A DNA stretch of 64,000 nt, taken from the NCBI RefSeq assembly GCF_018842675.1, contig NZ_JAGTWO010000003.1:1-64000 (forward strand). The letters run 5' to 3'. The DNA comes from Candidatus Pantoea bituminis. GTDB taxonomy: Bacteria; Pseudomonadota; Gammaproteobacteria; Enterobacterales; Enterobacteriaceae. The notes under the pieces were generated by a model. The model was given only the letters and a program-made list of their open reading frames with translations, ran no database searches and was not told the origin of the DNA. Made by a program: the position numbers and the translations under genes. Of the stretch, positions 8,508-16,985 are shown one piece after another. Each line of letters starts with the position of its first letter. The first letter of the stretch is position 1.

Positions 8508-10011
8508 TTAAATTCCTGATAATTGGGAGCAGTTGCTGTCGTTAAGGGCGGCCCCTGCGCTCAGTGATTCAGTTTCATCCGGTGATTCGATGGGTTCATT
8601 CGACTCCCCGAGGCAGCCGGTCACGATATCGACCAGCTCATTCGGCACCAGAACTTTGCGCGCGCGCGTAACCGATACGTACAGAAGATTCAGCTCATCT
8701 TCTTTTTCACGCGGGTTCAGAAGCGGGTCGGTAATATCAACAAAATCGTCGCTGAGGCTGACCGCGTCCCACTCAAGGCCTTTACTGCGGTGCGCGGTCA
8801 CTACCGTCACGTCTGCTTCACTTTCGCGCGTCACGGTCTGTTTTTTCAGTACAGCCAGCAACATTGGAAGTGGAAAGAACATGTCCAGCAGCTTGACGCC
8901 CTGCCCCATTTCCGGATCTTTCGTAGCCTTGGCAGTTGACCGGTACGCTTCAAAATCAGGGAAATCGCGTGTCATCTGCGGCGACTGAATACGGTCAGGC
9001 ATATCAACTGAGAGCCAGTATAAATCTTCCAGTTCTGCAATGCGGTATCCTTCCATGCCGCCTACCCAGTACACTTTTTCCCTACCAGGCTCGCCGTCAG
9101 GGCAGCACCAATCACGCCTGCTACCGTCCGGCTGATAATACAGTAGTGCGCAGTTCCGGCGGGCATTTCGGGTGTAACCTGATCCTCTCCACCGAGCCCG
9201 CAGATCCGACGGGATTCGCCTGCCTCGACAAGCAGTGCATTCGCAACCTCTGCGACCGCCGGACCAAACCGGAAGCTGTTCGTCAGCCAGAGCCTGTCTG
9301 CAGTTTCCAGTTGCGGGGCAACGAGTGCGTTTTCCGCTCCCCTGAAGCGATAAATTTGCTGATAACGGTCGCCTACGAGGATGATGCGGCAGGGCTGGCT
9401 GAGAACAAACTGACTGGTCACCGGATTCGCATCCTGCGCTTCATCAAACAGGATAACGTCCCATTTCTTATTCAGCTCCGGAACTGACAGTTGGTAAAGT
9501 TTAAGGTAGGTATCATGCGTCACCGGAAAATGTGAATCCATCCGCGTCATTTCATGCCATATGACTTGTGCCGCTCCGAGTATTTTTCCTGCATCCAGCC
9601 CGCCCCGATCTTTTTCGGCAGGCAGATGCAGAGGTGAGATTTCTTCATCAGCGCTGTAGAGATAAGTGTTAAGCGTGCTCAGGGCATTCCGTGCCAGCAA
9701 CCAGTGCCGGTTATTGAGCAGCCGCGCAATATCCGTTACGCGAAGAGACGTGGTGAGGCGCGCCTGAAAGTGCCGCCCGAACGTTGGCCAGGCAAGCTGA
9801 TGAAACGTCTTACATTCCACGTTAAAAGGAAAACGCCGCTCAGACTCCTCCCTGATAGCCCGATTGTAAGCAAGATACAGCATACGTTCTTGGGGTTTGC
9901 CAGCGCGTAGGCTTCAAGCGTGGACGTTTTACCTGTGCCGGCAAATGCCGTAACGACAAGTTTCCTGCCTTTCCAGGCAATGACCTGTGCCTGCTCTTGT
10001 GTGGGTTGCAT
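8508..10011 (-). CDS. UvrD/Rep-like superfamily 1 helicase, two frameshifts
   Basis: Walker A is VVTAFAGTGKTSTLEAYA (residues about 18-35). Motif II VILFDEAQDANP, motif III VGDRYQQIYRFRGAENAL, motif IV LTNSFRFGPAVAEVAN and the C-terminal VTVVTAHRSKGLEWD and LLYVSVTRARKVL give a full SF1A set. The frame breaks near 9888 (one base missing in CCCAAGAACG) and near 9072 (A5, one A missing, restoring KKVYWVGGMEG). The corrected length is about 501 residues. The ATG at 10011 has GGAGG 10 bases upstream, directly beside a pentanucleotide repeat. It probably unwinds DNA during transfer or repair. Confidence 0.85.
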
Positions 10012-10026
10012 GTATGAAATACCTCC

Positions 10027-10056
10027 GTCATGTCATGTCATGTCATGTCATGTCAT
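10027..10056. repeat. Pentanucleotide microsatellite (GTCAT)x6
   Basis: Six perfect tandem copies of GTCAT (ATGAC on the helicase-coding strand) lie just upstream of the helicase ribosome site. Such repeats are prone to slipped-strand length change. Confidence 0.95.
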
Positions 10057-10140
10057 GAACCATGCCCTGCCGGGAATGAGGTATCTATCGCAAACTCTAT
10101 ATCGACCGGCAAAAAAAACGCCTCCGGAGAGGCGTTGTGG

Positions 10141-10821
10141 TCAGGCGGCGCGTTGCTCTGCGCTGCTGAGTTTTGCTGCCCACCTGGCGGTGTAATGCAG
10201 CGGAGTGTAAAGCGTGCGACGCCGCTCAAGCGTCAGTGCGTTTCCGGTCACAACCTCTGCCGCAATACCGCAGAGCGAGAGCTGTATATAGGACATATTG
10301 GCGGCAAGTGGATCAACATCCGTCACCGACACCCATAGCTGTTCTGAAACCGTATAACCACGCTGAGCGAACTCTTCAGCAAAGGCGATGACCATGCAGC
10401 CCGCGCCGCTTGCCGGCTCCTGCAGGGTAATAAAGTCTTTTCCCTGCATCAGCGCATCGATGCCGGACAGCTGCAACGATGCCATCATTCGCGATACGTC
10501 CCACGGCGTGAAAAACTGGCCGCGATACTTATCTCCCAGCTCAAGCTCCATAAAAACGCTGCCAAGGAAATCACAACGTTCCTCATCGAGCGCCATCACG
10601 ACGTGACCCAGTAACGCTGCCATCTGTGTGGCGTCCTGCTTCTCGTAGCCGGCAATTATGCTCAGATACTGCTTTTCCAGTTCAGCATCGTGCGCAACGC
10701 CGTTGTGCAGCGCAATGGCCGCGCAGCTGACGAAGTTTTCAAACACCTTATGCCGGTGATGATAACGGGCGGTGGAGTTGAAAATTTTAAGAAATGCGTT
10801 GCGATGGTTGGTAAAAGTCAT
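10141..10821 (-). CDS. N6-adenine DNA methyltransferase-like protein
   Basis: 226 residues. It has HsdM-like landmarks GQFFTPWDVSRMMA, EPASGAGCMVIA (SAM-binding motif I) and a DVDPLAANMSYIQLSLCG segment. A catalytic NPPY/F is not evident near the end (the residues are VTGNAL), so activity is uncertain; short relatives are common on plasmids. The ATG at 10821 is preferred over upstream starts because GGAG precedes it. It is the last gene of the leading-region-like run. It may methylate incoming plasmid DNA against restriction. Confidence 0.75.
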   Translation of the reverse strand: MTFTNHRNAFLKIFNSTARYHHRHKVFENFVSCAAIALHNGVAHDAELEKQYLSIIAGYEKQDATQMAALLGHVVMALDEERCDFLGSVFMELELGDKYRGQFFTPWDVSRMMASLQLSGIDALMQGKDFITLQEPASGAGCMVIAFAEEFAQRGYTVSEQLWVSVTDVDPLAANMSYIQLSLCGIAAEVVTGNALTLERRRTLYTPLHYTARWAAKLSSAEQRAA

Positions 10822-10876
10822 GCGTGTTCTCCATAAAAAAGGGAACACGCCCCTGAGGAGGTGTTCCCCTCAGGGT
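10822..10876 (-). promoter_or_regulatory. Structured leader RNA 1 (before N6-methylase)
   Basis: On the minus strand, CCCTGAGG pairs with CCTCAGGG and GGGAACAC with GTGTTCCC, in interleaved order. The second stem is followed by T6 (terminator-like). GAACAC directly after the GGAG ribosome site can compete for the same GTGTTC arm. Confidence 0.6.
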
Positions 10877-10896
10877 GTGAGGCGAGCCTTATTTAG

Positions 10897-11208
10897 TTAC
10901 CAGCTGTACGTGGTGAATCCTTCAGCCTCAGGTGCCCCTGATTCGAAAATCAGGATTTCCACGGCATCCGAACGCATCACAGAAGCGATCACGCGGCGGG
11001 CCTCTTTCGACAACCCAGCTTCTTTCAGCCGCAGAACCGGTGCGGAGCACGCGGTTAACCGCAGAAGATAGCCCCCACCGATATAGTGGATCCACTCACC
11101 GATATCGACTTCACGGGTCGTGATTTCATCCAGCAGCGCATTGTCGTCAGCACTGAGATGAGCCGTTGAAACAGCACGGCAGCGAAGATACTCCCGGTTG
11201 CCACTCAT
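10897..11208 (-). CDS. DUF5983 family protein
   Basis: 103 residues matching the plasmid/island family with EYLRCRAVSTAHLSADDNAL and IGEWIHYIGGGYLLRL. Its ATG overlaps the stop of the DUF1281 gene (ATGA), so it is translationally coupled and has no leader RNA of its own. The function is unknown; the family travels with antirestriction genes on conjugative plasmids and cryptic prophage-like islands. Confidence 0.75.
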   Translation of the reverse strand: MSGNREYLRCRAVSTAHLSADDNALLDEITTREVDIGEWIHYIGGGYLLRLTACSAPVLRLKEAGLSKEARRVIASVMRSDAVEILIFESGAPEAEGFTTYSW

Positions 11209-12143
11209 GCCTGCACCACCCGATGTGTGGCTGTTGCAGCTTGTGATTCGCCGGTTTCAACAGACGGCACCAGGTGAAGCCCAGGCCTACCGTCGTCCAG
11301 CTCGTCAATAGTCGCCTCAGCACTGCAGACGTGCTCGCCCCGATCGTAACAGTCATAGCCATCCAGTTCGTGAACGGGCTCGCTGTACCAGTGACGAATC
11401 TCACAGTCGAACGTGGATGAAAGCGCCGCAACCAGCTCTCCTGCCGGCGGGAACCAGGCGGAATCAAACGCCAGTTTTATGCTGCTCAGACCTTCACGCT
11501 GCCAGTTGACGTTGTGACCTGCCGGCCACTCCATGCCGTACTGACGACAGTAAAGACTGCTGGCCGTTGACATCCCGGCGAGCAAACCTCCCGTGCCGTT
11601 CAGCTCGGCGGCCAGACGACTGGGGATTATCTGCAGCATATCGCAGGGCTGGGCCCGCTCAGGCAGCTGGCTAAGCCGTTCCCAGCACTGACCCGGATCG
11701 ATTTCCCGGGAAAGTGTGGCAACACCAAACCAGTCCGCATAGCGCTCCTCAATGAGTCGCGCAATGTGTCTGCGCGATATCTCCGGAATACTTTCCCAGG
11801 GGATCGCGTCGATACCTGACTGATGGTAAATGCGCTCGATTTTACGCAGATGCTCACCGTCAAGCGGTACATCCCTGCACAGCAGACCGAGCCACTGATC
11901 AAACGCCATATTCGCCGGCGTCCCCTGTCCCGTTCCGCTCTGCATCAGGTCGGGAAACGGCGGAAATGATTCCGTTTTGACCGGGCGTAACAGGCCGCCA
12001 CATCCTGCCAGAAACAGCTTTATGCTGCGCATGACGGCGTGACGATACAGCGGTACGGCTTCGCCGGTGATCCACTCTTCCATAATGCCGATGAGCGCGG
12101 ATTTGCCGGTGATTTCTAAACGGTTATGGCACCAGTCTGACAT
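11205..12143 (-). CDS. DUF1281 (ferredoxin-like fold, Api92-like) protein
   Basis: 312 residues from ATG at 12143, chosen because AGAGGAATCAACC lies before it. It opens MSDWCHNRLEITGKS, the hallmark of this family, and contains WPAGHNVNWQREGLSSIKL and SSTFDCEIRHWYSEP. The C-terminus is acidic. Homologues are frequent in the leading regions of conjugative plasmids and in phages; their role is unknown. It is coupled to the downstream DUF5983 gene and preceded by structured leader RNA 2. Confidence 0.8.
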   Translation of the reverse strand: MSDWCHNRLEITGKSALIGIMEEWITGEAVPLYRHAVMRSIKLFLAGCGGLLRPVKTESFPPFPDLMQSGTGQGTPANMAFDQWLGLLCRDVPLDGEHLRKIERIYHQSGIDAIPWESIPEISRRHIARLIEERYADWFGVATLSREIDPGQCWERLSQLPERAQPCDMLQIIPSRLAAELNGTGGLLAGMSTASSLYCRQYGMEWPAGHNVNWQREGLSSIKLAFDSAWFPPAGELVAALSSTFDCEIRHWYSEPVHELDGYDCYDRGEHVCSAEATIDELDDGRPGLHLVPSVETGESQAATATHRVVQA

Positions 12144-12208
12144 GGTTGATTCCTCTTTATACGTAAAAAGAGGGCATTGTCCCGTGAGGAACAATGCCCT
12201 CACGGGAC
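12144..12208 (-). promoter_or_regulatory. Structured leader RNA 2 (before DUF1281)
   Basis: Arms: GAGGGCATTGT (12170-12180) with ACAATGCCCTC (12191-12201), 11 bp; TCCCGTGA (12180-12187) with TCACGGGA (12200-12207), 8 bp, interleaved. On the minus strand the long stem ends in T5. The AAAGAGG ribosome site can pair with CCTCTTT of the stem/T-tract. A separate hairpin CGGCAGCG/CGCTGCCG follows at about 12209-12235. Confidence 0.6.
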
Positions 12209-12244
12209 GGCAGCGCGATGATTCAACGCTGCCGGGTTGGTGTG

Positions 12245-13230
12245 TTACGCGGCTTTAGCCGTGCTGTCTGTTAACTGCAGTAAAAACTCTGACGCTTCCC
12301 TCGCGTGCCGGCAGGCACGGAAAAGCGCTTTTTTGTCCGACTTCAGTACCTCAAGCCACGATTTTATGTAGCTGTCGTGTTGAACATCGCCAAACACGCC
12401 GAGCTGAGCGCACAGAAACGCACTACCCATCTCGGCTATCAGCTCCTCAAAGGCATAGATCGGATCGCCGAACTTCTTCGCCGGTTTGGTTATGCCTTCG
12501 CGGTTCAGTCGTGACTCATGGCCGGTGGCATGCACAACTTCATGCAGCAGCGTGCTGAAATAGTCAGCGTGAGTAAAAATTGTTCCGCCTTCGGCATCAG
12601 TATTGAATCGGTGTGTCTGGCGTAACAAGCCCGGTTCTGTAATCTGAACTCCACCTTAACGCCCGCCAGGTGCACAATCTCACATATCCGTTTTTCCGTC
12701 GGCCAGTCGATCGTGCCCGGGTCTTCAGCTACGGGAGATTCATGCGGTACAGCCGCAACACTGTCCGGTAAACCGTCACACTGCTCAACGTTAAACAGGA
12801 AGTTGGGCTTTATCATGGCCCGCGATTCCATCAGGGGCTTGCCCTCAGCATCAAACAGCTTGTTTCCGCTGTCATCCTCAGCCTGTTTTTCAAACGGCCT
12901 GAAGATTATGGCCTCCGATGACGTTTCACCTTTACGTACCTGTCCGCCCAGCTCCTGCGCCTGACGATACGTTACCCAGCGATCGGTGCTGTATCCCTTT
13001 TCCTCTGCGGCCAGCCATAACAGCAGCACGTTAACGCCGCTGTAAGGCTTACCGGTTAAGGCATTAACCGGTAACGGACCCGCAGCGGCACAGCGTCCGG
13101 CAGTACGCCACGGTTTTTTCCATGGCGCCACGCCGTTCTCCAGTGCCTCAACGATACGGTCAGTTACCTTCTGGTACAGATCGACGCTATCAGTTTTCTT
13201 CGCGCGGCGAGTTTTGATTGGTTTGGTCAT
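12245..13230 (-). CDS. ardC: ArdC-like antirestriction / ssDNA-binding protein, one frameshift
   Basis: The N-terminal ssDNA-binding domain (DUF1738 type) has LYQKVTDRIVEALENGVAPW, PVNALTGKPYSGVNVLLLWL and GWVTYRQAQELGG-like segments. The C-terminal zincin-like part has LLHEVVHATGHESRLNR. The frame breaks in a T5 run near 12580; one extra T joins MPKAEQF to the THADYFSTLLHE part and gives about 328 residues. The start at 13230 is backed by AAGGAG. ArdC proteins coat incoming single strands and block restriction, fitting a leading-region role. Confidence 0.85.
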
Positions 13231-13297
13231 GGGATGCTCCTTAAATGAAAAAGGGCGCATCCCTCCCTGATGGGCGAGAAATACGCCCGTCAGGGAA
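13231..13297 (-). promoter_or_regulatory. Structured leader RNA 3 (before ardC)
   Basis: On the minus strand TCCCTGACGGGCG pairs with CGCCCATCAGGGA (long hairpin). The same GGGCGTAT can instead pair with ATGCGCCC followed by T5, a terminator/antiterminator-like choice. GGGATGC (rc of 13257-13263) pairs with GCATCCC (rc of 13231-13237) around the AAGGAG ribosome site. Confidence 0.6.
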
Positions 13298-13301
13298 GTG
13301 A

Positions 13302-13505
13302 TTAACGAACCGAAGAAGTGATCTTTCCGTCGGCGGTTATGCTGTTAAGCCGCAACCGAAGTTGCTGCCTCGAGTAATAGAAATCGTGGCGGTCATACCG
13401 CTTACTGTCAGTGAATACCGCTTCTTCAAGCATTGATGCTGCCGAGTCGAACCACCGGGCCCGCTCTTCGTCGCAGCTGCAGTCACAAAAATCCGAACTC
13501 CTCAT
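13302..13505 (-). CDS. Small hypothetical protein
   Basis: 67 residues from ATG at 13505 (an alternative TTG start at 13538 adds 11 residues). The segment DCSCDEERARWFDSAASMLE, then DRHDFYYSRQQLRLRL, is charged and helical. I do not recognise it. It lies in the same orientation as its neighbours between ardC and the broken paralogue, with a weak ribosome site, and it may have fused with remnants of that gene. Confidence 0.4.
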   Translation of the reverse strand: MRSSDFCDCSCDEERARWFDSAASMLEEAVFTDSKRYDRHDFYYSRQQLRLRLNSITADGKITSSVR

Positions 13506-13590
13506 TACGTCAATCCGATACCGAACCCTCCTCGTCAAACAGCTCTGAAGCGCGATTCGTCTCGAAACCCAGTTGCTTATAAGGCCGGAG

Positions 13591-13725
13591 CTAAGCGGGT
13601 AGAAGCCAGAAAGCTTCTTTAACCGCGTCGGTAAATCTTAACCAATGTTCATCATTTATGGACGCGCCCTGCTCCAGCTGGTAAACGCCCGGATAGACCA
13701 GAGTTTCGGTTGTGGTATATGACAT
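13591..13725 (-). pseudogene. Truncated paralogue of the 13805-14413 gene
   Basis: Begins MSYTTTETLVYP and shares EHWLRFTDAVKEAFWLLP with TEAFWLLP of the next gene, then stops at TAG (13591-13593) after 44 codons. Reading past the stop, similarity continues weakly for about 25 codons (LRP ... NRASELF) before another stop at about 13510. The in-frame stop is not a homopolymer event, so this looks like genuine decay. Its leader RNA and GGAG site are intact. Confidence 0.5.
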
Positions 13726-13783
13726 GGTAAATCTCCATTTCAGAAGAGATTTACCACCCACAGGAGGTAAATCCCCGTTGGGT
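13726..13783 (-). promoter_or_regulatory. Structured leader RNA 4
   Basis: Minus-strand order: GATTTACC (rc 13766-13773), GGTAAATCTC (rc 13746-13755), GAGATTTACC (rc 13726-13735) immediately before ATG. The middle arm can pair perfectly with either outer arm (8 or 10 bp); pairing with the last one buries the GGAG ribosome site. Confidence 0.6.
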
Positions 13784-13804
13784 TAAGTTAAGTTGGTCGT
13801 CGGA

Positions 13805-14413
13805 TCAGCGTTTGCCGGTTTTCAGCTCTTCGAGTGCGAACTCAAGTTCAGAAACCAGCCCCCAGTCAGCAGTCGTAAACGGACGTTCAGCACCGGAAAC
13901 GCTTCTGATAAGCAGCTCATCAGCTGCGCCGGTAATGAAACCATCCATGCTGAAAGGCTGAGGTGAATCACTGTCAGCAATCAGTTGATGCCGTATTGCC
14001 CAGCGAACCGGTAGTGACCAGCTGACGCCACCTGCAGAAGACGTTATCTCAAAGCAGCCTTCACAATGTTGATAAATGAGTATCAGCGCGATGCGCGTGA
14101 AGAAATCTACGGGTTGCCCCTCAGTTTCAATACACAATGCGGAACTCAGATCCTGAGTAAACATCACGCCTTTAGATACGTAATTCCCTTCGTCTTTTCC
14201 TCCGAATGAAAATATCCCGCGAGAAGGAAACATCATGGAAGCGCGTTCCATACGCGTACCGTTTGTTGGCGAGCACGGGCGGAGATGTACCGGTAACAGC
14301 CAGAATGCTTCAGTGACTGCTAGGGTAAAACTCTGCCACTGGCTCGGGGAGATCCATCCGGTCTGCTTCACGTTATAAGTGACGTGCTGAGGCGGTAAGG
14401 AAATGGGTGTCAT
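13805..14413 (-). CDS. Hypothetical leading-region protein
   Basis: 202 residues from ATG at 14413 with GGAGG upstream. Conserved-looking segments are TGWISPSQWQSFTLAVTEAF, PSRGIFSFGGKDEGN and FTTADWGLVSELEFALEE. It is not recognised as a named family. A broken paralogue lies directly downstream. The position among ardC, DUF1281 and DUF5983 suggests an accessory role at plasmid establishment, but that is by association only. Confidence 0.6.
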   Translation of the reverse strand: MTPISLPPQHVTYNVKQTGWISPSQWQSFTLAVTEAFWLLPVHLRPCSPTNGTRMERASMMFPSRGIFSFGGKDEGNYVSKGVMFTQDLSSALCIETEGQPVDFFTRIALILIYQHCEGCFEITSSAGGVSWSLPVRWAIRHQLIADSDSPQPFSMDGFITGAADELLIRSVSGAERPFTTADWGLVSELEFALEELKTGKR

Positions 14414-14471
14414 GATAAATCCTCCAAAAGGGATTTATCCCCCTGATGGGAAATAAATCCCCACAGGGTTG
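14414..14471 (-). promoter_or_regulatory. Structured leader RNA 5
   Basis: Minus strand: GGGATTTAT (rc 14453-14461) pairs with ATAAATCCC (rc 14430-14438) followed by T4. GATAAATCC also pairs 9 bp with GGATTTATC (rc 14414-14422) between the GGAGG site and ATG. The flanking CCCTG/CAGGG stem is interleaved. Confidence 0.6.
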
Positions 14472-14572
14472 GTTAACGTTAAATCGCTTCGTATCGGGCT
14501 AACGCTAAGTCGGCTTTGGCGACAAGCACTCCTTTCTCTGCGGCATATTTGCCAGCATCTTTATTTAGCTCC

Positions 14573-14914
14573 TTACTGGTAGGCGAAACGTAACGTAGCG
14601 AGCTGATTCGCCAGCTTTAGTGCGAAGCGGCGAGCCTGACGATACGAACGAAACTCCTCAGCAGGATCTTTCAGGGTGCTAAAGCGATGATTGCCGTAAA
14701 AAGTGCCGGATCGCGTAAGTATGCCGGACGTCCATTTTCCGGATGATAACTGATGAACCTGAACCTTAAAGCTCAGTGAGCCGGCGCGGTTCGTTATCCA
14801 CTCCTCTTTTCTGTTCCCGGCAGCGACGCGATCCCAAAAAGATAGCGCGGCAGCGGAGCACACAGAAAAGATGGCTTTTATGGAAAAGGAAGTTGGTAAT
14901 GAAAGGGTTTGCAT
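14573..14914 (-). CDS. Hypothetical protein, possible C-terminal extension in another frame
   Basis: 113 residues from ATG at 14914 (GGAGG upstream). The C-terminal half, FYGNHRFSTLKDPAEEFRSY then ARRFALKLANQLATLRF, resembles in pattern the end of the 15013-15360 product, so the two may be distant paralogues. An open, protein-like frame continues to about 14477 (SKELNKDAGKYAAEKG ... LALARYEAI) in a shifted register, so the true gene may be about 145 residues. Function unknown. Confidence 0.5.
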   Translation of the reverse strand: MQTLSLPTSFSIKAIFSVCSAAALSFWDRVAAGNRKEEWITNRAGSLSFKVQVHQLSSGKWTSGILTRSGTFYGNHRFSTLKDPAEEFRSYRQARRFALKLANQLATLRFAYQ

Positions 14915-14976
14915 GGTGTTCCTCCAGTTGAGGGGGAAACACCTGCCCTGTCGGGAAGATGTTTCCCAACGGGCAT
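14915..14976 (-). promoter_or_regulatory. Structured leader RNA 6
   Basis: Minus strand: GGGAAACA (rc 14960-14967) pairs with TGTTTCCC, and the overlapping GGTGTTTCCC (rc 14934-14943) pairs with GGAACACC (rc 14915-14922) right at GGAGG/ATG. TGCCC/GGGCA supplies the interleaved outer stem. Confidence 0.55.
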
Positions 14977-15012
14977 TCGCAGAGCGAATGTATGGTTCAG
15001 GCGACTGTGCTG

Positions 15013-15360
15013 TTACTTCTGAGCGGTGAACATCCTGAAAATCGCAGCGTCAGACGCCGCTTGCTGAGCGATTTTCGCAGCAGCTTTGTGTGTAAAGTGC
15101 TTACCATGGCGGCTGAAAATGAATTCATTACCTGGCTGGCCGTTAATCATCATTCTTGCCATAACTATGGCGTGATAACACTGATCATCGAACCAAACGC
15201 GGTAACGAAACTCATAATGACCGGAAGGTGAAGCAAGCCACGATGTTCTCCTGAGTGCAGCCCTGAGATAAGGATGTTCAGACGCAACACGGGTTGCAAC
15301 TGAAAGAACCATATCGAATGGGGTACGCAGCTCAGTCAGGAACGAGCGGGTTATGGACAT
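15013..15360 (-). CDS. Hypothetical leading-region protein
   Basis: 115 residues from ATG at 15360, supported by AGGAG. Landmarks are YEFRYRVWFDDQCYHAIVMA, then NEFIFSRHGKHFTHKAAAKI and a helical C-terminus. It is the first gene of the minus-strand run and lies just inside structured repeat copy 1. I do not recognise the family. Confidence 0.55.
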   Translation of the reverse strand: MSITRSFLTELRTPFDMVLSVATRVASEHPYLRAALRRTSWLASPSGHYEFRYRVWFDDQCYHAIVMARMMINGQPGNEFIFSRHGKHFTHKAAAKIAQQAASDAAIFRMFTAQK

Positions 15361-15412
15361 AGTTTCTCCTGCAAACAGAGAAACATTTGACCTGTCGGGA
15401 ATGTTTCCCCGA
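15361..15412 (-). promoter_or_regulatory. Structured leader RNA 7
   Basis: Minus strand: GAAACATT (rc 15400-15407) pairs with AATGTTTC (rc 15380-15387). The overlapping GTTTCTC (rc 15378-15384) pairs with GAGAAAC (rc 15362-15368) that contains part of the ribosome site. CGGG/CCCG and CCT/AGG form the outer stem. Confidence 0.55.
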
Positions 15413-15434
15413 AGGACGAAGGCCGGAGCCGGAT

Positions 15435-15603
15435 GGTTGAATGTACCTTCATCGTCAGGCAGTAGGAGCCGTGATTGACGATATCTGCTTCCAAAGGCGA
15501 GCAGATTTACCACACTGATGTGTTCTCCCTTTCAGGCTACAGGAGTGTTATTTGCAGCTACCCGAAGGCGGTCATCTCAAGCCACTGACCATTGGTGGTT
15601 GTC
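15435..15603 (-). repeat. Structured ~170-bp repeat, copy 1
   Basis: Imperfect direct copy of 17224-17394. Conserved hairpins include ATCTGCT/AGCAGAT and ACAC-ATC-AGTGT and a stem near AGCTGC. It lies immediately upstream of the minus-strand leading-region-like genes. ssi/Frpo-type single-strand promoters of F and ColIb occupy similar positions. Confidence 0.7.
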
Positions 15604-15665
15604 CGAAGACAACATAAGAAACGTTTTAATAATAGCGCTTGCATAAGGGAATTTACAAGAACCAG

Positions 15666-16562
15666 TTATTCATCTGATTCATCAACTCTGTTATAAACAC
15701 GCGCAACATAAGCTCCGCGCCCGTCACCGTGTCCAAGATCCATTGAAACTAAAGCCTCAGCTTCTTTACGACTCATGCCATTTTCAAGATGATGATTAAC
15801 AGCGTCCTGAGAATAAGCGTACCTGAGACTGTGTGGTGCAATGTTCCCTGTCATTCCACTTTCACGTAATACGTTGTGATAGCGATCAAGCGCCTGATGA
15901 AGCGTTGGTTTGTCGATTAACTTACCGTTATTTTTCTCTACATAACGAACCGCTTCATTTAATAAACTAATAACTTTCTTTTTCTCAAAAATTGTTGCAT
16001 CACGTGGACGCCCTCCTTTAGAACCAAACACAACGCGAACATTATTACCCCCGGCCTCCAGACTTTTACGCCAGGTATTAAGTGATTTTGCCGACTGGAC
16101 GGTTTCTTCAGCGCGAAGGCCAATATATCTTGCAAGCTGAACACCCAAATGAATTCCCCGATCCTTCTCTGATACCGTTAACAAAACCTCTTTTAGACGC
16201 TCATCTGAAATTGCAACCTTAGTGCCTTCCCTGCTGGCTCCGGAAATATTCAATGCTTTATTGCTCAGTTTATCATGTGCAGGATTAGCCAGAACATTAC
16301 GCCCTCCCTGTGAAAGGATTGAACGTAAAGCGGCCATTTCATTTTGCAGCGTGCGGGACGATATTTTCTCATCCTGACGGCTGCGAATATAATTTTCGAT
16401 ATGTTTTGTTTTAATATGGCTTACGTCTCGAATTTGAATATTAAGGGTTGCCAGTCGCTCCGAAAAGCGACTGGCAATCTTTGAACGATCAGAAACCGTT
16501 TTAAAACTTCCTCCGCCCTGACGTGCGAGCGTGACGAGCTGCTTACTTAATTTTCCAGACAT
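15666..16562 (-). CDS. Tyrosine recombinase (integrase domain protein)
   Basis: 298 residues with an N-terminal SAM-like core-binding domain (KTKHIENYIRSRQDEKISSR) and a C-terminal catalytic domain. Catalytic candidates are Arg in IGLRAEETV, HSLRYAYSQ (HxxR), GHGDGRG (second His) and Tyr in YVARVYNR. AAGGAG precedes the ATG. Relatives occur on conjugative plasmids and ICEs. It may resolve multimers or serve an attachment site. It is bracketed by the two copies of the structured repeat. Confidence 0.85.
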   Translation of the reverse strand: MSGKLSKQLVTLARQGGGSFKTVSDRSKIASRFSERLATLNIQIRDVSHIKTKHIENYIRSRQDEKISSRTLQNEMAALRSILSQGGRNVLANPAHDKLSNKALNISGASREGTKVAISDERLKEVLLTVSEKDRGIHLGVQLARYIGLRAEETVQSAKSLNTWRKSLEAGGNNVRVVFGSKGGRPRDATIFEKKKVISLLNEAVRYVEKNNGKLIDKPTLHQALDRYHNVLRESGMTGNIAPHSLRYAYSQDAVNHHLENGMSRKEAEALVSMDLGHGDGRGAYVARVYNRVDESDE

Positions 16563-16985
16563 TGCTTCACTCCTTCAGAACCCACAGCTGTTGGCCCACA
16601 AACCCACAGCTATGTGACTCTGAATCTATACATCTCTTCCCCGATGACACGGTTGCTTTTGCGCTTCCTGCGTCTCGACTGGTATCTGTGCATCGGGGCG
16701 GCGAAATGTTGAGTTCTTGCGAGGCTCCCCAAGTCTCTGACCTGTTTGCGGCTTGCGCCGTGCTGACGTTAGTCAGTCTGCCTCCGTACATCAGTTTCCT
16801 GATGTCGCCATCGATACCGAGTCGATCATTCTCCTTTTAGAAAAAACGCCCTTAACGGGTTGTTCGTTAACGTCGCGTCATGGTTGATAAATAGCCAGTT
16901 GAACACCTGAAAACACGTAATACGTGCACGTCAGATTGTACCGGCATGCTGAAAACCGCACTGTACGTGGGTTTGGTCGTTATGC

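Noticed and set aside
13302..13538. TTG-started longer version of the small gene
   Set aside because: The extra residues coincide with the decayed end of the preceding paralogue; the ATG at 13505 was preferred, though its ribosome site is weak.
16562..16840. 92-codon plus-strand frame upstream of the recombinase
   Set aside because: Divergent leader region; no ribosome site and no family resemblance.
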